This document shows, one piece after another, positions 1 through 9,765 of a DNA stretch of 64,000 bases. The DNA comes from Burkholderia sp. D-99 (GTDB lineage: Bacteria > Pseudomonadota > Gammaproteobacteria > Burkholderiales > Burkholderiaceae). How positions within the stretch are numbered: the stretch's first letter is position 1; every line of letters starts with the position of its first letter. A model generated the notes under the pieces. That model saw nothing but the letters and a program-made list of their open reading frames with translations, made no database searches and was not told where the DNA came from. The translations under genes were made by a program, and so were the position numbers. The stretch spans positions 1,178,001-1,242,000 of the forward strand of contig NZ_JAAOXM010000002.1 of NCBI RefSeq assembly GCF_011605345.1, read 5' to 3'.

Positions 1-3000
1 GTGACGATCGCGCTGCCGTTCCTGTTGCCTGTATTGAGCGGGCTGGTGCCGCGCTGGCGGCGCACGCACGTGAAGATGACCACGCGCAGCGTGCTCCATG
101 CATGGTCGATGGAGTTGCGGTTCGCGTTGACGCGGTTCGGCCTGTCGATCGTCATGTTGCCGCAGCAGGCGTGGTCGATGGGCGACGCGATCGCGCGTAC
201 GCTGTTTCGTGTGGCGATCAGCCGTCGCCATCTGCTCGAATGGACCACGGCGGCCGCAGCGGGTGCGCGCGACCGGCGGACCCTCGCGCCCACCTATCTG
301 CAAATGCGCGGCGGCGTGACGCTCGCGCTGCTTGTCGCGGCTGCCAGTCTGATGGCGGGCTGGCGCTTCGATCGTCATACGGGCTGGCTGGCCGTGCCGT
401 TCGTACTCGTCTGGCTTGCCGCGCCGGCGATCGCGTATTGGCTGAGCCGCGCACCACGGTCGGCGGGCGAGCTGCCGGTGGCCCCGCACGATGCGCGTCA
501 ACTGCGGCGCGACGCGCGCCGGACCTGGCGTTATTTCGAGACGTTCGTGACGGCGGACGATCAGATGCTGCCGCTGGACAATTTCCAGGAGGACCCGAAG
601 CCCGTCGTCGCGCACCGGACTTCGCCCACCAATATAGGGCTGTATCTGTTGTCCGCCGTCAGCGCCCGCGAGTTCGGCTGGCTCGGCACGCTGGACGCGG
701 TGGCGCGGCTGGAGGCGACCCTCGCGACGATGCGGCTGATGTCGCGCCATCGCGGCCATTTCTATAACTGGTACGACACGCGGGATCTGCGGCCCCTCGA
801 GCCGAGGTATGTGTCGTCGGTCGACAGCGGCAATCTCGCCGGCCACCTGATCGCGCTCGGCAACGCTTGCCGCGCGTGGGCGAATCAGCCCGCCGGCGTG
901 GGGCGGCAAGCCGCGTATGAAGGAATCGGCGATACGCTCGCGCTGCTGCGCGGCGCCGTGTGCCGGGAGGGCGACGCGCGGACGGCCCTGCATGGCGAAT
1001 TCGAGCGGGCCGCGACCGAGCTGGAGGAAACGCTCGCCGCGCAGACCGGGGAGGGCGGCGCACCGGACGGTCGCGCCGCGCCGGAATGGTCCGCGATCAC
1101 GATCCTCGCCGCGACAGTCGCCGATGTCGCGCGCGCGCTGATGGACGAGGTCGGCCGGGTGCGGGGCGGCGACGTCGACGATGTGCTGTTTTGGGCGCAG
1201 GCGCTGGAGCACGCGGTGCAGGGGCATGGTCGCGATGCGACGCGCACGCCGGACGAAGCGGACGTGTTGAACAAGCGTTTGCAGGTGCTGGCCGATACCG
1301 CGTTGCAGATGGCCTATGCGATGGAGTTCGGCTTTCTGCTCGACCCGGTGCGCAATCTGCTGTCGATCGGTTACGCGGTGGCCGACGGACGGCTCGATCC
1401 GGGCAACTACGATCTGCTGGCATCGGAGGCGCGCCTCGCGAGTTTCGTCGCGATCGCGAAGGGTGATGTCCCGGCGCGGCACTGGTTCCGGCTCGGCCGC
1501 CTGGCGACGCCGATCGGGCACGGCGCGGCGCTGATCTCGTGGTCGGGATCGATGTTCGAATACCTGATGCCGTCGCTCGTGATGCGTGCGCCGGACAGCA
1601 GCCTGCTCGCGCGCACCAATCACCTGGTGGTGCGTCGCCAGATCGCCTACGGCGACGGGCTGCACCTGCCGTGGGGCATGTCCGAATCGGCGTACAACAC
1701 GCGCGACATCGAGCTGACCTATCAGTATTCGAGCTTCGGCGTGCCGGAGTTGGGGCTCAAGCGCGATCTCGACCAGAACCTGGTGGTCGCGCCCTATGCG
1801 ACCGCGCTCGCGGCGATGGTCGCGCCGAACGCCGCCGCGCGCAACTTCGAGCGGTTGCGTGCAGCCGGCGCGTGCGGGCGCTTCGGCTTCTACGAAGCGC
1901 TCGACTACACGCCCGCGCGCGTGCCGGAAGGCATGCCAGTTGCGATCGTGCGGGCATTCATGGCGCATCACCAGGGCATGTCGATCGTGTCGATCGCCAA
2001 TGCACTGCTGGGCGGGCGCATTCGCGCCTTCTTCCATGGCGAGCCGGCCGTGCGCGCCACCGAGTTGCTGTTGCAGGAACGGGTGCCGGGCCGGGTCGCG
2101 GCAGGGCGGCCGCGGGTCGACGCCAGACCCGCCGGCAGGATGCATGGCGTCGACGCCGGCGTTGCACGGCGCCTGCTGTCGGCGGACGATCCCGCGCCCG
2201 TCACGCATCTGCTGTCCAACGGCCGCTACGCCGTGATGCTCACGGCCGCGGGCTCCGGCTACAGCCGCCGCGACGATCTGGCCGTCACGCGCTGGCGGGA
2301 AGACGCGACGCGCGACGATTGGGGTAGCTATCTGTATCTGCGCGACGCCGAGAGCGGCGAGGTCTGGTCGGCCACGTGGCAGCCCACCGGCGTGGTGCCG
2401 GACAGCTACGAAGTGACGTTCACCGAAGATCGCGCCGAGTTCGTGCGTCGCGACGGCACCTTGACGACGTCGCTTGAGGTGGTGGTATCCGCCGAGGACG
2501 ATGCGGAAGTGCGGCGGGTGTCGGTGGCCAATACCGGCTCCCGGCCACGCGTGATCGAATTCACGTCCTACGCGGAAATCGTGCTCGCTCCGCCCGCCGC
2601 CGATCACGCCCATCCCGCATTCTCGAAACTGTTCATCGAAACCGAGTACGTGCCTGTGTCCGGCGCGATTCTGGCGACGCGGCGCAAGCGCGCGCCGAAC
2701 GAGGCGGAAGTTTGGGCCGCGCATCTGGCCGTGACCTCCGGCGAAACCGTCGGCGCGGAAGAATTCGACACCGATCGATTGCGCGTCATCGGACGCGGGC
2801 GCAGCGTTCGCCTGCCGCTTGCGCTGACCGAACAGCGTGCGCTGGGCGCTTGCGAAGGCGCGGTACTGGACGCGGCGTTCACGCTGCGGCAGCGGCTGCG
2901 CATCGAGCCGGGCGCGAAGGCGAGCATCGTCTATTGGACCATCGTCGCGGATTCGCGCGCGCAGCTGCTCGACCTGATCGACAAGCATCGCGACGGCGAA

Positions 3001-6000
3001 TCGTTCGCGCGGGCGGCGATGCTCGCGTGGACCCAGGCGCAGGTGCAGCTGCGGCATAGCGCGGTGAGCCTCGACGAGGCCGCGTTGTTCCAGCAACTGG
3101 CCGGATACATGCTCTACAGCGATGCGTCGATGCGGCCGGGGTCCGCCGCGCTGATACGCCATGCGGCGGCGGTGTCCGCGGCGGGCGGCGTGGGCGCGGC
3201 GCCGCTATGGACTCATGGCGTATCGGGCGATCTGCCGATCCTGCTGGTGCGGATCGACGACATCGAGCACATCGCGATGGTGCGGCAGCTGATCCGCGCG
3301 CACGAGTACTGGCGGATGAAGCGGCTCGAGGTCGATCTGGTCATCATCAACGAGCGCGCGGCGTCGTACGTGCAGGATTTGCAGGCGGCGCTCGAGGGGC
3401 TGGTGCGGACCCGGCAGCAGCCGAACGAAGCCGGGCGCGGCAGTATTTTCGTGCTGCGCGAGGATCTGATGGCGGCGGCGGCGCGCGCGCTGTTTCCGGC
3501 GGTTGCGCGCGCCGTGCTCGCCGCGCGCAACGGCCGGCTGGTGGAGCAGTTGCGACGCCTCGCTGGTTCACCGCTGTCCGCCCGCCCGGATGCCGCGCGC
3601 GCGCCGCTGCCGCCGCCCGCGATTGCGGCGCCGAAGGGCGCGCAGGCCGGCGCGGGGCTCGAATACTTCAACGGTATCGGCGGATTCGCGCGCGGCGGCC
3701 GCGAATACGTCGTGATCCTGCAGCCCGGTCAACGCACGCCGATGCCGTGGGTCAACGTCGTCGCGAATCCGTCATGTGGCTTCCTGACGTCGGCGGAGGG
3801 CGGCGGCTATACTTGGGTGACGAACAGCCGCGAGCATCCGTTGACGCCGTGGTCGAACGACCCGGTCACCGATCCGCCGAGCGAAGTGTTCTACATCCGC
3901 GACGACGAGACCGGCGTGCGCTGGGGGCCGCAAGCGGCCTCGATCAGCGATGACGCGCCGGGCGCGACCGCTTTCGTGGCGAGTCATGGCCAGGGCTACA
4001 GCCGGTTTGCGCATTCCGCCGCCGACGTCGCCGTCGAGTTGCTGCAGTTCGTGCCCCTGGCCGATCCTGTCAAGATTTCCCGCCTGACCTTGCACAACCT
4101 GTCCGACCGGACTCGCCGGCTGTCCGTCGCAACCTATGCGGAGTGGGCGCTGGGTGCGTCGCGCAGCGTCGCGGCGCCGCACACCGCGAGCGAGATCGAT
4201 CAGCCGACCGGAGCGCTGTTTGCCCGCAACGACTGGAGTCAGGTGTATCGCGGCAGGGTGGCGTTCGCCGATTTATGCGGCCTACAAACCTCGTGGAGCG
4301 CGGACCGGCGCGAGTTCATCGGCCGCAATGGCGTCCTGAGCGATCCCGCCGGTTTTCCGGGCAGGGCCGGCGCGTCGCCGTTGTCGGGCCGCGTCGGCGC
4401 CGGGCTCGACCCGTGTGCCGCGTTGCAGACCACGGTCGATCTCGAACCCGGCGGCAGCATCGAAATCGTCTTGCTGCTCGGCGAGGGCGCCGACGCGGCA
4501 GCGGCGCGACAGTTGATCGCGCATTACCGTCAGGCGGATCTCGACGCGATATTCGCCGCCGTGACGGCGTTCTGGGACGAGACGCTCGGCGCGATCCAGG
4601 TCGAGACACCGGACCGCGCGATGGATCTGATGCTGAACCGCTGGCTGCTGTACCAGACGCTGTCTTGCCGGATCTGGGCGCGTGCGGGCTTCTATCAGGC
4701 GAGCGGCGCGTACGGCTTTCGCGACCAGTTGCAGGACGGCATGGCGCTCGCCATCGCCCGCCCGGCCCTGGCGCGCGAGCATCTGCTGCGGGCGGCGGCG
4801 CGCCAGTTTCCGGAAGGCGACATGCAGCACTGGTGGCTGCCGGAAAGCGGCAGCGGCGTACGCACACGGATCTCCGACGACCGCGTCTGGCTCGCGCATG
4901 CGGTTGCGCACTACGTCGACGTCAGCGGCGACCGTGCGATTCTCGATGTATCGATCCCGTTCATCGACGGACGACCGCTGGCCGCCGACGAGCAGGACGC
5001 GTTCTTCATCCCGCGCATCTCGGAAACGAGCGCGTCGCTGTTCGAGCATTGCGTGCGCGGACTGGAGGCCAGTCTCGCGCAGGTCGGCGAGCATGGCCTG
5101 CCGCTGATCGGCACGGGCGACTGGAACGACGGCATGAACCGGGTCGGCGAAGCCGGGCGGGGTGAAAGTGTCTGGCTCGGGTGGTTTCTGCATGCGACGC
5201 TCACGGCGTTCGCCCCGCTCGCCGCGGCGCGCGGCTCGGCCGACCTGGCGGCGCGCTGGTCGACGCGTGCCGCCGCGTTGCGCGATGCGCTTGCCGATGC
5301 GGGATGGGACGGCGCATGGTATCGGCGCGGCTACTTCGACGACGGTACGCCGCTCGGCTCGGCCGGCAACGCCGAATGCTCGATCGACGCGATCGCGCAG
5401 TCGTGGAGCGTGCTGTCGCGCGCGGCGGACCCGATGCGCGCCGCTCAGGCAATGGACGCGCTGGAAGCGCAGTTGATCCGCCGCGACGATGGCCTGGCCC
5501 TGCTGTTCGCACCGCCGTTCGATCGTTCGTCGGTCGATCCCGGTTATATCAAGGGCTATCCGCCGGGCATCCGGGAGAACGGCGGCCAGTACACGCATGC
5601 GGCCACGTGGTCGGTGCTCGCGTTCGCGCAAATGGGCGACGGCGATCGCGCCGCGAATCTGTTCGCGCTGCTCAATCCGGTCAATCGCAGCCGCACGCGC
5701 AGCGGGGCGAATCGCTATCGGGTCGAGCCGTACGTGGTCGCGGCCGACGTATATTCCGTCGCGCCGCATGTCGGCCGCGGCGGCTGGACGTGGTACACCG
5801 GCTCGGCCGGCTGGCTCTATCGCGCGGGCGTCGAAGGCGTGCTCGGTCTGCGCAGGCATGGCGACATGCTGTCCATTCAACCGTGCATCCCGCTGTCCTG
5901 GCCGGGCTTTAGGGCCACGCTGCGTCACGGCGCGTCGCACTACGACATCGTCGTCGAGAATCCGGGCGGCGCCAGCGGCGGCGTGTCCCGCCTCGTGGTC

Positions 6001-6108
6001 GATGGCGTGCGGCTCGCTGCCGGCGAAGCGGCGGTGCGGCTCGTAGACGACGGTCGCCGCCACAGCGTGGTCGTGACGCTGGGGGCGGCGCAAGCGGTGC
6101 TTCTGTGA
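1..6108 (+). CDS. cyclic beta-1,2-glucan synthase-like protein, C-terminal part (5' end outside window)
   Basis: This is a membrane enzyme that makes cyclic beta-1,2-glucan, a periplasmic osmoprotectant. The 2035 visible residues start with hydrophobic segments (about 1-30 and 105-145). A glycoamylase-like domain follows (about 170-700), with 'GRFGFYEALDYT' at about 627-638 and a HHQGMS motif near 655. Two glycoside-phosphorylase (GH94) sandwich stretches precede the GH94 (alpha/alpha)6 domain, which carries GDWNDGMN at 1706-1713 including the family's catalytic Asp. NdvB proteins are usually about 2,800 residues, so the glycosyltransferase and first membrane helices lie upstream; the GTG at position 1 is probably internal. 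Phosphoglucomutase at 14.4 kb could feed UDP-glucose supply. Confidence in the family is high; the exact product is inferred. Confidence 0.85.
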   Translation: MTIALPFLLPVLSGLVPRWRRTHVKMTTRSVLHAWSMELRFALTRFGLSIVMLPQQAWSMGDAIARTLFRVAISRRHLLEWTTAAAAGARDRRTLAPTYLQMRGGVTLALLVAAASLMAGWRFDRHTGWLAVPFVLVWLAAPAIAYWLSRAPRSAGELPVAPHDARQLRRDARRTWRYFETFVTADDQMLPLDNFQEDPKPVVAHRTSPTNIGLYLLSAVSAREFGWLGTLDAVARLEATLATMRLMSRHRGHFYNWYDTRDLRPLEPRYVSSVDSGNLAGHLIALGNACRAWANQPAGVGRQAAYEGIGDTLALLRGAVCREGDARTALHGEFERAATELEETLAAQTGEGGAPDGRAAPEWSAITILAATVADVARALMDEVGRVRGGDVDDVLFWAQALEHAVQGHGRDATRTPDEADVLNKRLQVLADTALQMAYAMEFGFLLDPVRNLLSIGYAVADGRLDPGNYDLLASEARLASFVAIAKGDVPARHWFRLGRLATPIGHGAALISWSGSMFEYLMPSLVMRAPDSSLLARTNHLVVRRQIAYGDGLHLPWGMSESAYNTRDIELTYQYSSFGVPELGLKRDLDQNLVVAPYATALAAMVAPNAAARNFERLRAAGACGRFGFYEALDYTPARVPEGMPVAIVRAFMAHHQGMSIVSIANALLGGRIRAFFHGEPAVRATELLLQERVPGRVAAGRPRVDARPAGRMHGVDAGVARRLLSADDPAPVTHLLSNGRYAVMLTAAGSGYSRRDDLAVTRWREDATRDDWGSYLYLRDAESGEVWSATWQPTGVVPDSYEVTFTEDRAEFVRRDGTLTTSLEVVVSAEDDAEVRRVSVANTGSRPRVIEFTSYAEIVLAPPAADHAHPAFSKLFIETEYVPVSGAILATRRKRAPNEAEVWAAHLAVTSGETVGAEEFDTDRLRVIGRGRSVRLPLALTEQRALGACEGAVLDAAFTLRQRLRIEPGAKASIVYWTIVADSRAQLLDLIDKHRDGESFARAAMLAWTQAQVQLRHSAVSLDEAALFQQLAGYMLYSDASMRPGSAALIRHAAAVSAAGGVGAAPLWTHGVSGDLPILLVRIDDIEHIAMVRQLIRAHEYWRMKRLEVDLVIINERAASYVQDLQAALEGLVRTRQQPNEAGRGSIFVLREDLMAAAARALFPAVARAVLAARNGRLVEQLRRLAGSPLSARPDAARAPLPPPAIAAPKGAQAGAGLEYFNGIGGFARGGREYVVILQPGQRTPMPWVNVVANPSCGFLTSAEGGGYTWVTNSREHPLTPWSNDPVTDPPSEVFYIRDDETGVRWGPQAASISDDAPGATAFVASHGQGYSRFAHSAADVAVELLQFVPLADPVKISRLTLHNLSDRTRRLSVATYAEWALGASRSVAAPHTASEIDQPTGALFARNDWSQVYRGRVAFADLCGLQTSWSADRREFIGRNGVLSDPAGFPGRAGASPLSGRVGAGLDPCAALQTTVDLEPGGSIEIVLLLGEGADAAAARQLIAHYRQADLDAIFAAVTAFWDETLGAIQVETPDRAMDLMLNRWLLYQTLSCRIWARAGFYQASGAYGFRDQLQDGMALAIARPALAREHLLRAAARQFPEGDMQHWWLPESGSGVRTRISDDRVWLAHAVAHYVDVSGDRAILDVSIPFIDGRPLAADEQDAFFIPRISETSASLFEHCVRGLEASLAQVGEHGLPLIGTGDWNDGMNRVGEAGRGESVWLGWFLHATLTAFAPLAAARGSADLAARWSTRAAALRDALADAGWDGAWYRRGYFDDGTPLGSAGNAECSIDAIAQSWSVLSRAADPMRAAQAMDALEAQLIRRDDGLALLFAPPFDRSSVDPGYIKGYPPGIRENGGQYTHAATWSVLAFAQMGDGDRAANLFALLNPVNRSRTRSGANRYRVEPYVVAADVYSVAPHVGRGGWTWYTGSAGWLYRAGVEGVLGLRRHGDMLSIQPCIPLSWPGFRATLRHGASHYDIVVENPGGASGGVSRLVVDGVRLAAGEAAVRLVDDGRRHSVVVTLGAAQAVLL

Positions 6109-6131
6109 CGCGGCAGATCGGCATCCGCGCC

Positions 6132-6147
6132 GGTACGTTAGCGGACG
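6132..6147. promoter_or_regulatory. locus inverted repeat, hybrid type (site 1)
   Basis: GGTACG-ttag-CGGACG combines a GTACG arm with a CGGAC arm. Reading right, GACT follows and CATCAT (6169-6174) starts 21 nt beyond the repeat. This is the spacing seen at the other copies and would drive the small lipoprotein at 6270. Confidence 0.5.
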
Positions 6148-6269
6148 GACTGCGCGCGATCGACCGGCCATCATGAACCGATGTCCCGAATTTCATCGAG
6201 ACGTCAGCGCATGGGCTTCCGTGCGTCGTGCCGGATCGGACGGCGCCGCGGCAACCCAAGGAGATGATC

Positions 6270-6488
6270 ATGAGAAAGCTACATTCCGTGGCAGTCGAGA
6301 TGGCGATAGTCACCATGACGATTGCCGTGCTGGCGGGTTGCGGCGGTATGTCTCGCCGCGGAACGGATACCGTGATCGGGGCGGGTGTCGGCGGTGTTGC
6401 CGGTGCAGTCCTGACGGGCGGCAGTGCATTGGGCACGGTGGGCGGCGCGGCCGTCGGCGGGGTGGTCGGCAATCAGGTCGGGAAATAG
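6270..6488 (+). CDS. small glycine-zipper lipoprotein (OsmB-like)
   Basis: A 72-residue protein with a hydrophobic signal segment and the lipobox LAGC (21-24), so it is predicted to be lipidated and exported. The mature part is a glycine-zipper 2TM stretch (GAGVGGVAGAVLTGGSALG and GGAAVGGVVGNQVG). Such proteins include the osmotic and stationary-phase inducible OsmB group; their molecular role is unclear. The start was chosen because AAGGAG lies 6 nt upstream; an in-frame ATG 6 nt earlier is possible. It lies behind locus repeat site 1 and just ahead of the desaturase gene, with which it may be co-transcribed. Confidence 0.8.
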   Translation: MRKLHSVAVEMAIVTMTIAVLAGCGGMSRRGTDTVIGAGVGGVAGAVLTGGSALGTVGGAAVGGVVGNQVGK

Positions 6489-6575
6489 GCCGGCCGAAGG
6501 GTAGGGCATCGGCACGCGCACCCGCCGTCACGGCGAAGCGCGCGCGTGACGAGCGTGACCCGGAGTGCGACCGGT

Positions 6576-7757
6576 ATGGCGGCATTTCTCCTGAACGGCG
6601 AGCTGAGGCTGTCCTGGTGGCAGCTTGCGTGGGTCGTGCTCGTGCTCACGCATGTCACCATCATCAGCGTGACGGTGTACCTGCACCGTTGTCAGGCGCA
6701 CCGGGCGCTGGATCTGCACCCGGGCGTCAGTCACTTCCTTCGGTTCTGGCTGTGGTTGACGACGGGCATGCTGACCAAGCAGTGGGTCGCCGTGCATCGC
6801 AAGCATCACGCGAGGAGCGAGACCCCGGAAGATCCGCATAGCCCGCGCACCCGCGGCCTCGCGACCGTGCTGCTGTGCGGCGCGGAACTGTACCGGGAGG
6901 AAGTGCGGAACGAGGAAACGCTGCGCCGATATGGATCGGGTACGCCGGACGACTGGCTCGAACGCCACGTCTATGCCCGCTATCCGAATCTCGGCGTCGG
7001 GCTGCTGGTCGTGATCGACGTCGGGCTGTTCGGGCTGCCCGGCGCGGCGGCGTGGGCGATCCAGATGATGTGGATTCCGTTCTGGGCCGGCGGCGTAATC
7101 AATGGTTGCGGCCACTTCAGCGGTTACCGGAATTTCGCGACGTCCGATGCGAGCACCAACCTTTTTCCGTTGGGCATCCTGATCGGCGGGGAAGAACTGC
7201 ACAACAATCACCACGCATACGTTACGTCCGCCAGGCTGTCGAACCGCTGGTTCGAGTTCGACATCGGCTGGCTGTACATCCGCCTGCTGGCGGTGTTGAG
7301 ACTCGCGACCATTCGGCGAATCGCGACGAAGCCGCGCCTGCTCCCGAACAAGGTGGTGGCGGACGACGGGACGCTGCAAGCGATCATCCGCAACCGGCAT
7401 GCGGTGATGGCCGCCTATGCGCGCATGCTCGAGTCGGCCTGCCGGCGGGAGCTGCGCCGCATCGAGGACATGAGCCGCGACGACAAGCGCGCGTTCGCGC
7501 TCGGCATGAAACGCTGGCTGCGCCAGGCCTGGGGCCATCGGGACAAGCCCGATCTGCGGGCGCTGAAGAGCCCCAATGCGAACCGGCGAATACGCGTGTA
7601 CGTGGATATGTACGAGACGTTGCTCGAGCTATGGACGTGGTCGCACGCGTCGCACGAGCAATTGCTGGTTCAGTTGCAGGACTGGTGCCGTAGTGCGGAC
7701 CAGAGCGGCATCAAGGCGATCGCCGATTTCTCGATGCGCCTGCGCCGGTATGCGTGA
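6576..7757 (+). CDS. acyl-CoA/fatty acid desaturase (membrane di-iron)
   Basis: A 393-residue integral membrane desaturase. It shows the three histidine clusters of the stearoyl-CoA 9-desaturase type: HRCQAHR (37-43), HRKHH (74-78) and HNNHH (209-213), which bind the di-iron centre, and hydrophobic segments between them. The family introduces a cis double bond into acyl chains using O2 and electrons from a ferredoxin or cytochrome; the ferredoxin-NADP reductase at 32.3 kb is a possible but unproven electron source. The start is uncertain, because an in-frame GTG at 6546 is open and the Shine-Dalgarno at 6576 is weak. It follows the glycine-zipper gene by 87 nt. The product would adjust membrane fluidity. 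Confidence 0.85.
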   Translation: MAAFLLNGELRLSWWQLAWVVLVLTHVTIISVTVYLHRCQAHRALDLHPGVSHFLRFWLWLTTGMLTKQWVAVHRKHHARSETPEDPHSPRTRGLATVLLCGAELYREEVRNEETLRRYGSGTPDDWLERHVYARYPNLGVGLLVVIDVGLFGLPGAAAWAIQMMWIPFWAGGVINGCGHFSGYRNFATSDASTNLFPLGILIGGEELHNNHHAYVTSARLSNRWFEFDIGWLYIRLLAVLRLATIRRIATKPRLLPNKVVADDGTLQAIIRNRHAVMAAYARMLESACRRELRRIEDMSRDDKRAFALGMKRWLRQAWGHRDKPDLRALKSPNANRRIRVYVDMYETLLELWTWSHASHEQLLVQLQDWCRSADQSGIKAIADFSMRLRRYA

Positions 7758-7821
7758 TCGCGGCACGCCGGCGACCCGCCATGCGGGACCGGCGTGCCAC
7801 AGCGCGCGGCGCATGCGCCGC

Positions 7822-8001
7822 TCATCTCGCGCGATTGTCGGGACGCGAGTAACGCCACTTGCTCGCATTGGAATTGATGCCGGCATCCTGACGGATGCGC
7901 TTTTCGGCGCGTTCGACGTCGGCACGGGTCAGATCGTCCCGCTGCTTTTTCCGGGTCGCGTCATCGCGTCGGTCAACCGACGTGCCTGAGTGGGATTTCA
8001 T
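7822..8001 (-). CDS. small highly charged protein, 59 aa
   Basis: The translation from the ATG at 8001 is strongly hydrophilic (RRDDATRKKQRDDLTRADVER and more) with no membrane segment, and ends SRPDNRAR. A perfect AGGAGG lies 6 nt upstream, which makes expression credible despite the short length. I do not recognise the family. It lies 66 nt downstream of the 8068-8340 gene on the same strand, so the two may form a unit. No copy of the locus inverted repeat was seen upstream of the pair. Confidence 0.6.
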   Translation of the reverse strand: MKSHSGTSVDRRDDATRKKQRDDLTRADVERAEKRIRQDAGINSNASKWRYSRPDNRAR

Positions 8002-8067
8002 AGATCCTCCTGAATGAGGTGTGCTCGCGTCGCGAGACGCCGCGTCGAGTCGGATGCGGCGGACGGA

Positions 8068-8340
8068 TCAGATCGCCTGAGGGGCGATCTTGCCATCCAC
8101 GATGTCCTTGCCGAATTGCATCGCCAGTTCGAGTGCGAGCGCCGCCGTTTGCGGAGCGCCGTGCTCGAAAATGGTCGAGTAACGCGGTGCCGTTGCCGAG
8201 GTCGCCGGAATCGTGTCGATGCGCACGATTGAAGCAAAACGCTTCGGGCCGGGGGCGTGGGGATCGCCGAACGGCGGGAAAAGCATTTGTGAATAGACGC
8301 GGAGTTCACGTCCGCGATATTCGAGAGTGGGGATGGTCAT
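8068..8340 (-). CDS. conserved hypothetical protein, 90 aa
   Basis: A 90-residue soluble protein with no signal peptide, starting MTIPTLEYRGRELRVYSQ. AGGAG lies 6 nt ahead of the ATG at 8340, which is why the two upstream in-frame ATG-type starts were not used. The sequence has a beta-rich first half and a helical stretch (TAALALELAMQFGKDIVDG) near the C-terminus. No catalytic motif is visible and I do not recognise the family. It precedes the 59-residue gene on the same strand. Confidence 0.65.
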   Translation of the reverse strand: MTIPTLEYRGRELRVYSQMLFPPFGDPHAPGPKRFASIVRIDTIPATSATAPRYSTIFEHGAPQTAALALELAMQFGKDIVDGKIAPQAI

Positions 8341-8616
8341 GATTTGCTCCTGACAGAGCAACCGTTGGCGCCGAAGGATTCAAGGGCGCCGATGCCTTGA
8401 CAAAAAACCGGCAGGTATGTTCAGTGTGCGCGCTTGACAATGGTTTCGCAAGAAAAACATCGGATGCCGAATCATATTTTCGATGCGGATAAATCATTGC
8501 GCTGCAATGCGGCAGTCACCTGCGGTGTCGGAAAAACCCGACTGCAAATAGTCGATACCGTACAGACCAACGCGTGTCGTTCGGTTCACGATGAAATAAA
8601 CATCGAGGAGGCTGCC

Positions 8617-8811
8617 ATGTGCATCCCACTTTCACCCGAGGTCGTCGAGACCCTCAAGTCGCTTGATCGAATTCCGGATTCCCAAGCCAATATTCCGCGC
8701 TCCATAGCCAATGAACTATTGACTCACGGGCTTGCATACGAGTCGCGCACCGGCGGCTCCATCCATATGACGTCAGCAGGCCGGCTGTGGCTGAATCGGT
8801 GCGCGTATTAG
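8617..8811 (+). CDS. small protein, possible winged-helix fragment, 64 aa
   Basis: Starts MCIPLSPEVVETLKSLDRI behind a strong GAGGAGG (spacing 6), so the longer in-frame ORF from 8434 is not needed. The pattern helix-turn-helix followed by 'GLAYESRTGGSIHMTSAGR' resembles the recognition helix and wing of small winged-helix proteins, but the match is only by eye. No signal peptide is present. It may form an operon with the gene at 8879, 67 nt downstream. Function unknown. Confidence 0.6.
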   Translation: MCIPLSPEVVETLKSLDRIPDSQANIPRSIANELLTHGLAYESRTGGSIHMTSAGRLWLNRCAY

Positions 8812-8878
8812 CGCGCACGGGTTGATCAGACGGGACCGGAGTTTTGTCCTGTACAACGATCCATGAATCCATGAGGCA

Positions 8879-9217
8879 ATGATGAAAATCTCATCTACAC
8901 GATGGTTTAAGCTGGACCAATATGCGCCTGTTCGCAACGGATGGTATGAAGTGCGACTGGTGAGCGGCGACACGGCATTTGCGAAGTTCGGCGACGGCGA
9001 ATGGACCGAAAAGCCGATGCTCATCTTTACGCGCTGGCGAGGCTTGTGCTCCGATCCGGCCAAGTCGAGCGACCAGGAGACGATTGCCGCGGATGCGACC
9101 GCAGCGAAAGGTGTCCGGGACGCGTGGGACGCGTTCTTTCCGGGCGTGGGAGACGAGCAGCACAAACCGCTTGCCGCCGCGCATGGCGACGACACCCGAC
9201 GCGTTGCGGCATCGTGA
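8879..9217 (+). CDS. hypothetical protein, 112 aa
   Basis: A soluble protein with the core 'NGWYEVRLVSGDTAFAKFGDGEWTE', a beta-rich stretch that looks like a small barrel, followed by a tail rich in Ala and Asp. GAGG precedes two adjacent ATG codons (8879 and 8882), either of which may be used. No signal peptide or catalytic motif is evident and I do not recognise a family. It follows the 64-residue gene on the same strand. Confidence 0.6.
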   Translation: MMKISSTRWFKLDQYAPVRNGWYEVRLVSGDTAFAKFGDGEWTEKPMLIFTRWRGLCSDPAKSSDQETIAADATAAKGVRDAWDAFFPGVGDEQHKPLAAAHGDDTRRVAAS

Positions 9218-9328
9218 CGGTCGGCTGGGAAACGGATCTCGCCGGATGCGGACGTGTGCCATCACCACCGGCGAGTCCGCCGCACGTTGCCCGATCGCGC
9301 GGCGCTTCGGACGGTTCGCGCGAACACC

Positions 9329-9505
9329 CTACGGCCGCCGCTTGAATTGCGCTTTCGCGTCGCCGAATGACGCTTGTGTCTTGCCGACGACCTGCTCGAC
9401 CTTGCCCTGCATTCGGGTCGTTCGATTTCCCATGATCCTGCCGACCATTTCCTTCAGCCTGCCTTTTGCTTCCGCGATGCGGCCTCTCACCTGATCCCTG
9501 TTCAT
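9329..9505 (-). CDS. CsbD-family stress protein
   Basis: A 58-residue CsbD protein: MNRDQVRGRIAEAKGRLKE, then 'GKVEQVVGKTQASFGDAKAQF'. CsbD proteins are short, charged, helical stress proteins of unknown mechanism. The ATG at 9505 is chosen over 9523 because AGGAG lies 7 nt upstream and the family begins MN(K/R)DQ. It is one of three CsbD genes in the window (also 41370 and 43384) but the most diverged. Locus inverted repeat site 2 lies upstream in the proper orientation. Confidence 0.85.
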   Translation of the reverse strand: MNRDQVRGRIAEAKGRLKEMVGRIMGNRTTRMQGKVEQVVGKTQASFGDAKAQFKRRP

Positions 9506-9639
9506 CACACTGCTCCTTGACATGGGTCGCCTGTTTCACCGGTACGACACCCCGAACCATCGAGGCGTCGTATCGGGCGCTTCGGCGCGGGACAACCAAG
9601 CCGCCCGAACACATGTTGCGCGCAATCGCGACGAAGGTC

Positions 9640-9655
9640 GGTACGTTGCCGTACG
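9640..9655. promoter_or_regulatory. locus inverted repeat (site 2), facing the CsbD gene
   Basis: GGTACG-ttgc-CGTACG. Read leftward, CAACAT (9618-9613) starts 21 nt after the repeat, then the CsbD gene begins 108 nt further on. The 9506-9930 gap holds this site and site 3 and no gene that I can support. Confidence 0.6.
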
Positions 9656-9749
9656 CGAATCGGCGCCGGCGTGCCGCCTGATGCATGCCGGCGGCGATTG
9701 GGTCGATCGCCGCGAAGATGGGGGGCATGTGATCATGCTTTGCGCGCTT

Positions 9750-9765
9750 GGTACGCTTTCGTACC
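9750..9765. promoter_or_regulatory. locus inverted repeat (site 3), facing the DUF3096 gene
   Basis: GGTACG-cttt-CGTACC has perfect 6-bp arms. Reading right, GCAT follows and TAGCGT (9787-9792) starts 21 nt beyond the repeat. The DUF3096 gene starts at 9931. Confidence 0.65.

Noticed and set aside
4282..6174. 630-codon open frame on the minus strand
   Set aside because: Lies antisense within the cyclic glucan synthase. Its Arg/Ala-rich composition is that of a high-GC shadow frame, and the plus-strand domains are unmistakable.
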